Source: CAZTLE01 sp964614415 | GTDB taxonomy: Bacteria > Bacteroidota > Bacteroidia > Flavobacteriales > Flavobacteriaceae | Assembly (NCBI GenBank): GCA_964614415.1 | Contig: CAZTLE010000023.1 | Coordinates: 1-29,489 of the forward strand | Direction: 5' to 3' | Length of the DNA stretch: 29,489 nt | Part shown: one piece after another, positions 8,883 to 18,300 of the stretch | How the letters are laid out: every line of letters begins with the position of its first letter | Position numbering within the stretch: position 1 is the first letter of the stretch | Translations under genes and position numbers: made by a program | The notes under the pieces: model-generated | Databases searched by the model: none | What the model saw: only the letters and a program-made list of their open reading frames with translations | What the model was told of the DNA's origin: nothing

Positions 8883-11800
8883 CTATTTCAAGGTATCTTT
8901 TGATATGCCCGCAACGATCTTCGTGATCGTGCCGGTGCGGTTAAATAATTGCTTACTCGTTTCCGGGTCCAACTTCAAGCCATCGTATTCCTTCAGGCCG
9001 CCATCCTTATAGTGAACCGCAAGGGTTTCTTTGTCCGAAATGCTATAGACCACGGGTACCTGGCAATACGTAAAACACATGGAATCCTGTGGAATGGAAA
9101 TCTCCTGCGGTTCACGTGAAACATCCACATAATGGAGTACTTCCGGAGTATTTAAAAACTCCTTTCTGCGCAACATGCAGGGGTCGAAATAGATCATTCC
9201 ATCCGTTACAAAAACGCCTAATTCGCCAAAGCGGCTTAGGATATCTTCTTTTACCTGCCCTGTCATTCCGGGTTGCTGTGCACCTCTTCCCGCCGGAGTA
9301 TGTGAATACGGATCGGTGGGGAAAGCCCCATAAAGCTCAGGTGATTTATGCACACCGATTCCTTCGTTAATCTCGTAATAGTGCTCCAACAGCCGCCCCA
9401 CGATCTCCTCGCTTTGGCCTTCCCGTATTGCTTTCAGGCAGCATTCCTGCACCGCAAGCAATAACTTGGATACCATATGCCAGTATATTGATCCAAGCCC
9501 TTCATAGCCAAAGAAGGTCCCGGAACGTCCTGTAAAGGCCTTATGGTTAAAAACTTCTTCAAAGATGTCCAGTACCAGTTGTCTTTCCCCGGCCACCAGA
9601 TCACCGAACTTTGATTCATCCAGGGTCTCCAGGGCTTCGCTCAATCGATTGGCGTTATTAAAGTTCCCGTTAAAATGGTACTGACCTTTTATATCTTTTT
9701 CAATGATTCGGGCATCTCCCTCTTGCAGCAGTTTTTTTAGCAATTCTGACCTGTTTACCGAATCCGCCGGAATTATATTCTTCTCAAGGAAGCGAGGCAG
9801 GTCTTTATTGGGATACAACAGATAGCTATACTGATCTTCTCTGAATAGCGCACTGTTTTTAAGGCCATCCAAAAGGGCCAGACTCTCCTCCGAACTGAGA
9901 TATCCGGAGCTTAGGGCAGCCACCTGTCCTTCGAGCATTTCTTCCAGATAACTGATCGTCACCTCGTCTCCACGCACCGTCATAATATTATAGGCGTGGT
10001 ACATGTCGTCTTCTCTTTTATTGGCTGCTATGGTATGCTCCAGGTATCGAAGCGTGACATTAATAAATTCTGATATACTACTCAACTCGATCGCCTTCAT
10101 ATTCCCTGAAAACGCATTTTCATATACCTGCCAGCGATACGTGCTTGCCGCATGGCCCAAGCCATCGAGAATTGTTTTTCGGTCGGTATTGGAAATGGAA
10201 CCGGATAACATTCCTTCATGGGAGGTCAATGTTTCCAGCACTTCCGAATAAAAAGTGTGTAACTCTTCAGATATCCTCGTGGACGAGATAGAGGCCTTGT
10301 CCACAATCTTTCCGAAGAACTGCAGGAATCGGCGCAAGTAACACAGTGTCACCATGGAGACACCATTACCTACAAGGGCATTATTGGCGTCGTTCCATTC
10401 AGGCCGTTGGGTGTTCAACCAAATACCTGCTTCCGGGATGAAATTGGATACTTTGGCCAAAACAGTGGCCAGTATTTTTTCAATGAAATTGACTTTATGG
10501 ATGAAGAAGTTAGCATCCCGCAACAAGGCGCCATCCACGCCTAATTCCGATCTTTTCTCATTTATTTTAGCATCCAGATCGAAATCAAAGTCTATAGTAT
10601 CTTTCGGATTCTTCAGTATGTCCTCATAGGGCTTAATCTTGTATGGAACGTTTGCATACACGAACAGATCCTGGTCGAAATAGCTTCCCAGCTTTCCGGG
10701 GCTATGATTTTCAATAATCTCCAGGAACTTAAGCAGATAGATGATCTGATGGTCTCCCCAATACCCGATGTAGGACCAGGGGTCGTGTTCTTCAATCGCC
10801 TCCCAGTCAAAACCGCCTTTCGTAACCCGATACGGGTTATAGCCATCGAACGTGGTTGCATTCAAGAATTTATGGATCATGCTTTCCAAAAACTCGGGAA
10901 AAGCCAGAGACAAGGCCTCCCAATTCTGGAAAATATCCCTCCAGTTTCCTTCGTAGTCGAGGATCTTGGAGCCGTCTACTTCACTGCGGGTGTTGATCGA
11001 AAACTTGTTCCAGGGACGGCTGGGATCGCCATGTCTCCGGCTGAATTTCAGTGGCATGTATTCCAGGGACAGTCTTCTGAAGTTTTTATCGTCACTCTGA
11101 TAGGCCAGTGCCTTCAGATCGGCCATGGTAAACACTTCAGGCAATGAGTTCAATACAGTTTGTGCCTTCGTATACACTTTTCGATTGGCATTTGCCAGGT
11201 AATTGGTGAAGTCCCATTTTTCGATTTGGTAGTTATTATCGAAAATTCCCCCGCGCATAATATTGAACAGGGTGTTGGAAAAATGTCGCAGATTTCTCAG
11301 CTTGTTCGTACTCAATTGCATCGCGTCCGACGCTCCCGTAAGTTCTAACAGGTGGGAAGTGCCCAGGGCTACGTCCTCTAGCACAAGTTGCGACAGACTT
11401 GATTCATTCTTTATTTTTTCTGAAATCTCAATAACCGAATTGACGGTTTGATTCACATTGGCGACCATCATCCATTCGTTGACCTCATTGGCATTCAGGG
11501 TTATTGTTGACTGAATAAAATAGGCCCCTTTCTCCGCTTTCACGTCGGTCTCCTGAGAGACCACTTCTCCTCTTCTGAAGTTATCCAATTGTATGGAAGA
11601 CAGCAGATACGTTGGATTCTCAACTCCCAGAGACCAGACGATGTTGCTTTTCAGCGCCTCGCTGGGTTCCGCCCGATCCACAATAATGGCGCTTAACGCA
11701 TAAATCCCAAGGCCGGAATCCGGCACTAACTCACTTCGCTTATAAGCATCTACCAGATTACTACTTGCATTCTGAAGGTCCGCACCTACACCATGGGGTA

Positions 11801-12350
11801 CAATATTTTGAAGTCCGTCCAGTACAACCACCTCTGCCGATGTCTCCAGATTGTTTACCAGCCTGGCTCTTCTAATAAAGCCATACATATTGCTGGAGCT
11901 CCACTGATACCTGAATGTCAGGCCCAGATCCTCATTATGCTCTTCAAAGATTACCTTGTTGCCATAGGTGTTCTTGTACAGATTTCTGGAGATTGTATAG
12001 ACTCCTTCATATCGGTCTGAAAAGGGTTCCCAAAGGTATTCGTTACCATCACGAGAAACCCGAAAAAGCGTTTTGCTTCCGGTGATTTCCACCGACTCGG
12101 TGATCTTGTCATCCGTGTAGTAGGGAAATAAGGAGTAATCGGAATTTTTCCTTCCCGCGGAGAGCGCACCGTTACTGGAAATAAACATCCAGTGGTTGGA
12201 ATCACTAACGAGGCTCATTAGAAAAGGCCTCATAAGGTTGCAGTTGGAGATCTTGTAATACTGTTCATTGTCCAGGAACACAAGTTCTCCCTTAATCTTG
12301 CCTTCAGATTGGGAAGCTACCGTACTTCCAATATGTAGTGGTTTGGTCAT
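8883..12350 (-). CDS. Large GH94/GH149-type phosphorylase, probable beta-1,3-glucan phosphorylase
   Basis: This 1155-aa protein without a signal peptide is interpreted as an inverting glycan phosphorylase releasing glucose-1-phosphate. An N-terminal beta-sandwich (about 1-310) with aromatic-rich strands such as NDSNHWMFISS-like segments is followed by a helical (alpha/alpha)6 region. This region contains the PEWNDANNALVG motif, where D654 matches the general-acid Asp of the GH94-clan WND motif. The motif GAFPTDPYSHTPAGRGAQQPGMTGQ near residue 1020 resembles the phosphate-binding stretch of these enzymes. Length and neighbours (GH17, GH30, GH16) fit GH149, the beta-1,3-glucan phosphorylases; GH161 and GH94 are alternatives. 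It is cytosolic and would save ATP when using laminari-oligosaccharides. A 218-bp leader with a hairpin precedes it, so it may be separately tuned within the operon. Confidence 0.82.
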   Translation of the reverse strand: MTKPLHIGSTVASQSEGKIKGELVFLDNEQYYKISNCNLMRPFLMSLVSDSNHWMFISSNGALSAGRKNSDYSLFPYYTDDKITESVEITGSKTLFRVSRDGNEYLWEPFSDRYEGVYTISRNLYKNTYGNKVIFEEHNEDLGLTFRYQWSSSNMYGFIRRARLVNNLETSAEVVVLDGLQNIVPHGVGADLQNASSNLVDAYKRSELVPDSGLGIYALSAIIVDRAEPSEALKSNIVWSLGVENPTYLLSSIQLDNFRRGEVVSQETDVKAEKGAYFIQSTITLNANEVNEWMMVANVNQTVNSVIEISEKIKNESSLSQLVLEDVALGTSHLLELTGASDAMQLSTNKLRNLRHFSNTLFNIMRGGIFDNNYQIEKWDFTNYLANANRKVYTKAQTVLNSLPEVFTMADLKALAYQSDDKNFRRLSLEYMPLKFSRRHGDPSRPWNKFSINTRSEVDGSKILDYEGNWRDIFQNWEALSLAFPEFLESMIHKFLNATTFDGYNPYRVTKGGFDWEAIEEHDPWSYIGYWGDHQIIYLLKFLEIIENHSPGKLGSYFDQDLFVYANVPYKIKPYEDILKNPKDTIDFDFDLDAKINEKRSELGVDGALLRDANFFIHKVNFIEKILATVLAKVSNFIPEAGIWLNTQRPEWNDANNALVGNGVSMVTLCYLRRFLQFFGKIVDKASISSTRISEELHTFYSEVLETLTSHEGMLSGSISNTDRKTILDGLGHAASTYRWQVYENAFSGNMKAIELSSISEFINVTLRYLEHTIAANKREDDMYHAYNIMTVRGDEVTISYLEEMLEGQVAALSSGYLSSEESLALLDGLKNSALFREDQYSYLLYPNKDLPRFLEKNIIPADSVNRSELLKKLLQEGDARIIEKDIKGQYHFNGNFNNANRLSEALETLDESKFGDLVAGERQLVLDIFEEVFNHKAFTGRSGTFFGYEGLGSIYWHMVSKLLLAVQECCLKAIREGQSEEIVGRLLEHYYEINEGIGVHKSPELYGAFPTDPYSHTPAGRGAQQPGMTGQVKEDILSRFGELGVFVTDGMIYFDPCMLRRKEFLNTPEVLHYVDVSREPQEISIPQDSMCFTYCQVPVVYSISDKETLAVHYKDGGLKEYDGLKLDPETSKQLFNRTGTITKIVAGISKDTLK

Positions 12351-12387
12351 TCTTTGTTTGTATCAATACGCTCCTGTCAACATTGCA

Positions 12388-12406
12388 GCATTTCAGCGTG
12401 AAATGC
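12388..12406 (-). repeat. Short perfect hairpin in the leader of the phosphorylase gene
   Basis: GCATTTCA (12388-12395) and TGAAATGC (12399-12406) form an 8-bp perfect inverted repeat with a 3-nt loop, 38 bp upstream of the phosphorylase start. Read on the minus strand it would fold in the mRNA leader. It could be an operator, an RNA stability element or an attenuator. No long T run follows. Confidence 0.4.
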
Positions 12407-12514
12407 AATTTCAAAGCGGCATAGGAGATCGGGGATTAAGATTGATTCGCAACTAAGTTTTAAGTAGGGTTTCTTTATAGCCGTTACCATTCACAGGTGC
12501 GCAGCTTTCTTGTC

Positions 12515-12544
12515 AGAAGGCCGATTTGTAACAACCGGCCCTCT
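12515..12544 (-). terminator. Hairpin after the GH16 gene (weak terminator or processing site)
   Basis: The arms at 12536-12544 and 12515-12523 pair over 9 bp with one G-T pair and a 12-nt loop, 25 bp past the GH16 stop on the minus strand. No T tract follows, so full termination is doubtful. It marks the only gap above 200 bp inside the operon and may lower expression of the downstream cytosolic genes relative to the surface proteins. Confidence 0.4.
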
Positions 12545-12568
12545 GTTTAAAGTTACCTGGGGATATCC

Positions 12569-13438
12569 TTAGTCTATAATTTCATATACGCGTACATAGT
12601 CTACGACCATCGTCTGCGGAAATGGTGTTTGTTCAACAGGGAAGCCCACAAAGTTTCCTCCAACGGCCACGTTGAGCAGTATGAAGAACGGATGGTCATC
12701 GAAAGGCCAGTCGGCACCGTCAGGAATGTCCTCACGTGTGATTTGCTGATAGCGCACCCCGTCAATAAAATAGTCTATGTAATCTGCAGTCCACTCTATG
12801 GCGAACTCGTGAAAGTCGGCATCAAATCGTTCTCCTACCAGATCATAGTTGCCACCTATCGAGCCTCCTCCCGAATATCCCGGGCCGTGTATACTTCCTA
12901 TACTCGTTGAAGGCTCCTGACCTCGTAGTTCGGTAATATCAATTTCACCGATAAAAGGCCATGGTTGTGTAGCAGGATCATTGTCCGGCTCAGTTTCGAT
13001 AGTGCTACCCAGCATCCAAAAAGCCGGCCAAATACCACGTCCTCCAGGCATTTTGATACGTGCCTCGAAGCGGCCATACTGCTGCTCGAACTTGTCTTTC
13101 GTATTGATCCGGGCAGAGGTAAACGGAGACCCCTGAAAGGATTCCCTTCTCGCCGTGATCACCATGTTTCCTTCACCGTCCAGGGCAATATTCTCAGGTC
13201 GGCTGGTATAGTACTGCAGTTCCAGGTTCCCCCAGCCATCCTGACCGGTTCCAATGTCAAAATTCCAAACATCGGTATTGATAGACGCTCCTTCGGCTCC
13301 ATCAAAATCATCTTCAAAAATCAGCCGAAGGTTCGACTCATCAATCCCTACATCGTCATCTTCACTGCAGCTCCATGCCGTGGTGAGCAAGACCCCGCAA
13401 GCGAGGGTCATTGCCAGTATATGTTTCAATTTCATCAT
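12569..13438 (-). CDS. GH16 laminarinase (endo-beta-1,3-glucanase) surface lipoprotein
   Basis: This 289-aa enzyme is of GH16, laminarinase branch. The catalytic motif GEIDITEL gives nucleophile E165, D167 and acid/base E170. WGNLELQYYT near 70 and the GRFEARIKMPGGRGIWPAFWML stretch (122-143) are family signatures. The start was placed at 13438 (ATGATG; 13435 is equally possible) because it gives a clean lipoprotein signal peptide ending AWSC (Cys24). An upstream in-frame ATG at 13486 would add 16 charged residues and overlap the preceding gene. After Cys comes SEDDDV, an acidic run like the lipoprotein export signal of Bacteroidota, so it is likely on the cell surface. It probably makes the first endo-cuts in beta-1,3-glucan. 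There is no CBM and no T9SS tail. Confidence 0.93.
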   Translation of the reverse strand: MMKLKHILAMTLACGVLLTTAWSCSEDDDVGIDESNLRLIFEDDFDGAEGASINTDVWNFDIGTGQDGWGNLELQYYTSRPENIALDGEGNMVITARRESFQGSPFTSARINTKDKFEQQYGRFEARIKMPGGRGIWPAFWMLGSTIETEPDNDPATQPWPFIGEIDITELRGQEPSTSIGSIHGPGYSGGGSIGGNYDLVGERFDADFHEFAIEWTADYIDYFIDGVRYQQITREDIPDGADWPFDDHPFFILLNVAVGGNFVGFPVEQTPFPQTMVVDYVRVYEIID

Positions 13439-13463
13439 TCTATTCTTTTGCGTTATTTCTTTT

Positions 13464-15311
13464 CTAGTTTTCAGTAAGTACAACATTGTCTATTACCACA
13501 ACACCTGCATCTGCTCCCATATCGAACAACACGCGGCTGTTTGGAAGTCCAAACGAAGCCGTAAAGGTAAATTCGAACGTCTGTATATTTTCGGTCAAAT
13601 TGGCGATCTCAGTATCCGCGGTAAAGGGCGCTTCGTTCAGACCGATTCCAACCACCATGGTTCGGTTTGCGGTCGCCGGATCTGTGGAAGCATCAAACGT
13701 TAAGGTATACGATGTTCCCTGAACGATCTCAACACTTTGACTCAGGTTAACGTCAAATGGGTTTCCTGGCGTTGCGACATCCGCGAAGTTAAAGCAATTG
13801 CCTCCGTCACACTGAATGTTAAACGCGTTTCCAAACCACGCGGTTGCACCCCCTTCAAAATCACCATTCTCGAGCAGGTTGTTTCCGCCGCCACCGCCGC
13901 CACCGCCGGAGCCGTCTGTCAACTGGATATCATCTATGTAGTATACCGATCCATCACCCGGCGTAGGGTTGGCTTCATCGATATCGAAAATAATGACCAA
14001 CCTATCATACGATACACCAGGATTAACCTGTCCGCTGAAATCGTACACAAGCTCTTCCCACTCATTGGCTGTGCTCGTAGTAAGATCAACTCGAATCTGT
14101 GTGCCCGGATCTCCACTATTCTCTAAAGCAAGTCTGATTGGAGTTCCCGCACTTGGAGACAATACCAAAGCACTTATCATTTCTGTGCTTGAAAAGTCTA
14201 CAGGTACCTCCAGGTCTATAAATTGCCCGGCAAAGAATACAGATCCCTGACTTTTAAGAGATCGCAATACGTTGGAACTGTTATTCAAACCACCTACAAC
14301 AGGGTTGGCTGCAATAGAAGGCACTGCTCCTTCAAAACCGATTGGGTTATAGTTAAGCGTGCTGGACTCGAAACCAAGAGGTAATCCTACCTGTGTGGCA
14401 TCAGAATCATCCACGTTGTTTGAAGCATCTACTTCCATGATCATTATAGATCCGGTCACAGCTCCGCCAGCGAGGGTAGCTGTTATCGTAGTAGCACCTG
14501 TATCGCTTAGTACCGATATTTCCCCGAACTCATTAATCGTAGCAACACCTTCATTAGACGAGGTATAGTCAAAATATGCAGGTGTTGTGACTATTCTTTG
14601 TAATAGTCCATTAGGTAGATTGTAATCCACAAAAGTTCCGGTAACAGAGATTGTACTTCCGGCATTCGCGGCCGTAACGATATCCTGTCCGTCGAATATA
14701 AAGGCTTCTTCCTGTATTACAGTATTTACATTTTCAAACTTAACCTCATCAAGCCACAATTGGTAGGACGAACCGTCATCGGCAGCTTCGGCGATCCAAA
14801 GCATCCCTCTTTCTGCTGTTAGTTTGGCAGCGTCGGGAATTGGAATGTAGTACTTCTGCCAGGCAGTTCCCACTTGAATACCATTGGCCGTGGTTCTATA
14901 CACCTCTCCATCGAAGGTCAATCCGAAACCGATCTCATTAATGGTCTCACCCTTCGAAGCTCTTGCATAGAACGACAGGACATTGTAGCTCGTTAGGTTT
15001 CGGCCTACACTTGTTGAGAATACCCCACCGGCAAATCCGCCTTCGGGATCGTTAGTACTGGGTACGTCAAATCGCATTGCTGCATTGCCTTGAAAAGCAA
15101 TATCCGTATCCACCTGGAATGCAGTTACTTTGGACGTGCCAAAAGCATCGTATTGCAGTCCTGCACTGAATGTATCTATAAAGACCTCGGGAATATTTGG
15201 AAAGGTCGCTTGTGTCAGAGTACTTTCATCCGGTTCACAACCACTACTGAATGCCAAAAGAAATATCGGCATCAGATAACTAAGTGTCCTCTTTGATAAT
15301 ATCTTATTCAT
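13464..15311 (-). CDS. Multidomain surface glycan-binding lipoprotein with C-terminal CBM4/9-like domain
   Basis: This 615-aa non-catalytic lipoprotein has a signal peptide ending FSSGC (about Cys25), then the acidic stretch EPDEST, consistent with surface export. Residues about 40-195 form a jelly-roll-like beta-sandwich (ends YQLWLDEVKFENV). Residues about 205-290 form a bacterial Ig-like (Big_2) domain (SSNEGVATINEFGEISV). Residues about 310-465 form a second sandwich (ends VYYIDDIQLTDG). A nine-residue glycine linker follows, and residues 477-615 form a CBM4/9-like module (NGDFEGG... VVIDNVVL). The last module is about 75% identical to the N-terminal module of the divergent secreted protein at 18929. 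It occupies the place an SGBP would hold in a SusCD locus and probably tethers beta-glucan at the surface. The gene begins 6 bp after the stop of the fusion enzyme. Confidence 0.85.
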   Translation of the reverse strand: MNKILSKRTLSYLMPIFLLAFSSGCEPDESTLTQATFPNIPEVFIDTFSAGLQYDAFGTSKVTAFQVDTDIAFQGNAAMRFDVPSTNDPEGGFAGGVFSTSVGRNLTSYNVLSFYARASKGETINEIGFGLTFDGEVYRTTANGIQVGTAWQKYYIPIPDAAKLTAERGMLWIAEAADDGSSYQLWLDEVKFENVNTVIQEEAFIFDGQDIVTAANAGSTISVTGTFVDYNLPNGLLQRIVTTPAYFDYTSSNEGVATINEFGEISVLSDTGATTITATLAGGAVTGSIMIMEVDASNNVDDSDATQVGLPLGFESSTLNYNPIGFEGAVPSIAANPVVGGLNNSSNVLRSLKSQGSVFFAGQFIDLEVPVDFSSTEMISALVLSPSAGTPIRLALENSGDPGTQIRVDLTTSTANEWEELVYDFSGQVNPGVSYDRLVIIFDIDEANPTPGDGSVYYIDDIQLTDGSGGGGGGGGNNLLENGDFEGGATAWFGNAFNIQCDGGNCFNFADVATPGNPFDVNLSQSVEIVQGTSYTLTFDASTDPATANRTMVVGIGLNEAPFTADTEIANLTENIQTFEFTFTASFGLPNSRVLFDMGADAGVVVIDNVVLTEN

Positions 15312-15317
15312 GTCTTT

Positions 15318-18300
15318 CTATTTTCCGATGTTAATGTGTATGTAAGTTCTTATCTCCCACTCATTTCCATTCGGGAATCCTTGATCAATAGGATCCTGGA
15401 ACTGGAATCTCGGTGAGAAATTATCCAGCGAGCGCCATATGTATCGAATACCCAGGCGTGTGTTTGGTAAGATGAACCAATCCGGCTTTCCAACTGTTGT
15501 GGAAACATCTGCCATAAACTGGAATGGGAACGTAAGGTTAAAGTCACGATGGTAATCGAAAGGACCCCAATCGTCAATCTTCACCTCTGTCATAAATTTA
15601 AGTTTCTTGTAGATGACCCGGATGTCACCACCATAGCGGTAAATGACGCGATCATCGGGACCGTTGGCCTGGCCGTTACCTCCATAGAAGTTCGAGATAA
15701 GACCAAACTCGGGTGTTAGCTTGGAAACAATACGCCCGTTAAATTCCCATAGATCCTGGGCAGGTGGCGCTGCATCAAAAGCAGTTGGTGTTCGATTTCC
15801 TGCAAAGAACCCAATCGCTGCATCCTGTGTTGTGGGAAGGCTTCGGTATACGAAACCGAGACTGGCCGCAAATTTGGCATCCTCGGCCCTGTCATTATCC
15901 CACTCATAGAACCACGAAGCCGGGGTTGGATCGTACGTTAACAGGATCTCTCCCGCCGTGGTTTTTCTGTTGGATCTCACAACAAACGGATCTGCCAGGA
16001 TATTTCTGGCTCTGGCCGGTGCAGGAGCTCCTAACGGAATCGGATCTACGATCGGCTCTTGCCACAAGAAGTTGGGTGCAATTTGCAGATCTCCGATCGT
16101 ATAGGTGAAACCGGTTAAGAAATTATACTGGTTTCCACTTCCACTGTCTTTTAGTCTCCAGCCGGTAAAGGTCCTGGTGTAATCTGCGCCTCCGTTGGCT
16201 ACCAATCCCTGAGCTGCTCCCTGGGCGTACCAGTTGAACTTACCGCCGGTGTACTTTATTTTTACTTTACCTCCCCAATTATCCTCGGAGGATACTCTGT
16301 TTACAAGAACATTCTGATTCCCGTTGGCGTCGGTACGTACCACCTGGTACTCTCTGTCGTTCAACGGCTGACCGGCCCAAATACCTCCCACTTCAACGTC
16401 AAACTTTCCAAACTTGCGGGTTGCGTACAATGTAGCTCTTCGGGTTCTTGGCTGCGGAATCGCGATCGATGTTACAGCAGCACCCGGGTCTGCAATGTCT
16501 TCGTGGAAAACTCCGGTTACATTAAATCCGCCTATTTCACGGGTATACTTGACCAGAACTGCAGGGTTAGCTCCCCACCACAGTTCAGGACCGAAGGCCA
16601 CTTTCAAGCCTTTAAATTCTTTCTTTCCTTCGAATTCAAAACCGAAGGGTGCCCTACCGTTATAAATATCGAGGTTGGGTCCGTAGTTCGCTTCCGGATA
16701 AAGTCCGAAGAAGTCTCCTTCATAACCCCAGTGGTAATGTCCCGTACGGAAGAAACCGGTTATATTGGCATATTTGTTATTCCAATTCATATCGGCCTGA
16801 TAGATCTGTATCCTGTTATTGTCCGAAACCAGAATATTCCCCTGGTCCGTATCGACATTGTACGGACGGCCTCTGTTCTCATAGAAGATCTCATTAATAG
16901 GGTTTCCGGCTACATTCCCAAGGATGTTGGCGACAACATTGGCGCGAAGTCCGGGGCTGGGATTTCCTTCTATGCCCACAAAATAGGACTCCATATTGTC
17001 GAACCCTAGCTGATTAGGGAAGGTAGTCGGATCGTTTGGATCCGGGCTCTCGGGTGTTGTAATTCGTTTTCCACCCGTATTGAATGTAGTGAACTCGGCG
17101 CGTAGCTGGCTAATTCTGATCTTACTACCGCCTGTACCACTGCCTGAGGCTGCTTTGTCTCCACGTGCCCGTAGCACGGCATCAATGATTTGAATATTGT
17201 CGAAATAACTCTCCAGAGAAGCCGCTGTGGCACCGGAACCATATGGGTCAAACTGATGTGCCTCTTTCAATGCGTAATAAGCGGCTCTTGGATATAGCGT
17301 ATAGAGCCCTTGCTCGTTAGTGGGGCCTTTCGCGCAGATCCCGAACCACTCTTCGTTCATGTTATTCTCTCCCTCCACAAAATCGAATTCGTAACCACCA
17401 TTAGGCCATGAAGCGTTGTTGTCGTGTATATCAAGGTTCTTGGTCTGACCAAATTTCCACCATCCATCACTAAACTGAAAAGTGAATCCTCCGATGGAAT
17501 TTCCACTTTTACCCAGTCCGGCGGCATTGGCATATATCTCTTCCCAGTTACCAACCATGTAGTAGGCCTGGGCCTGCTGATCTTCCTGGTTCTGAATAGC
17601 GTTGAACGCATCCGAGCCAAACTCTGTAAACAGTATAGGCTTTCCGTACTCGTTCTTAACACGCTCGAAGGCATCTCCAAACGAAACACCCCGGTACATG
17701 TTCGTACCGTAAATATCAATGTCAGGACATTCCTCGACAATGATGTCCAGGAAAAGCAAGTCACCATTACAAATGGCAATGGGCTGATCGGTTACGATCT
17801 GTTTCATCAGAACCGTTGCCTCGTTGAAGAGTTTGTACATTGCCCTCGCTCTCGGTTTTGTTCTACTATCTTCCTCGGGAATATCTTCAGTTTCCGCTCC
17901 ATCCCAGAAAAGACCGTAGTTATTCTCATTCCCTAACAGGAACATGAGAACCCCCGGAGTATCCTTATACATATTGGCGAAATCGGTCACTTCCGAAAGC
18001 AGGAGCTCTTTCGTAGCAGGGTCGGCATAGTCTGTAATCGGCACCCATGCACCATTTATGGTAAGTCCATAACGACCAAATGCGTGATTGATCATGGTGT
18101 AGATTCCGTAGTTTTCATAGATATACGTTATCCATTTAGGTTGTACGCCAACATACTGTCGTATGACATTTACCCCCATATTCTTTAGTAAGGCCATTTC
18201 GGCATCAAGGGCAGCCTTGATAATGTCGTCTGATTGGTTCCAAAATTGATATGAAGTGCTGGCGATTGTGGTGCCTATAGGAACATAATCCCAGTTCATA

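Noticed and set aside
10704..11147. 147-codon plus-strand open frame
   Set aside because: It is antisense to the phosphorylase, with composition typical of a shadow frame.
13436..13486. Upstream ATG at 13486 as the start of the GH16 gene
   Set aside because: It adds 16 charged residues before a clean lipoprotein signal and overlaps the preceding gene; ATG 13438/13435 fits better.
13464..15311. Catalytic domain in the multidomain lipoprotein
   Set aside because: No paired catalytic carboxylate motif of a GH family was seen; all parts look like beta-sandwich binding or Ig-like modules.
16503..17009. 168-codon plus-strand open frame
   Set aside because: It is antisense to the barrel part of the fusion gene, with no recognisable domain; a shadow frame.
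15318..17015. The C-terminal half of the fusion as a TonB-dependent (SusC) receptor
   Set aside because: No plug domain, TonB box or CarboxypepD_reg-like domain; the domain is too short for a 22-strand receptor with plug.
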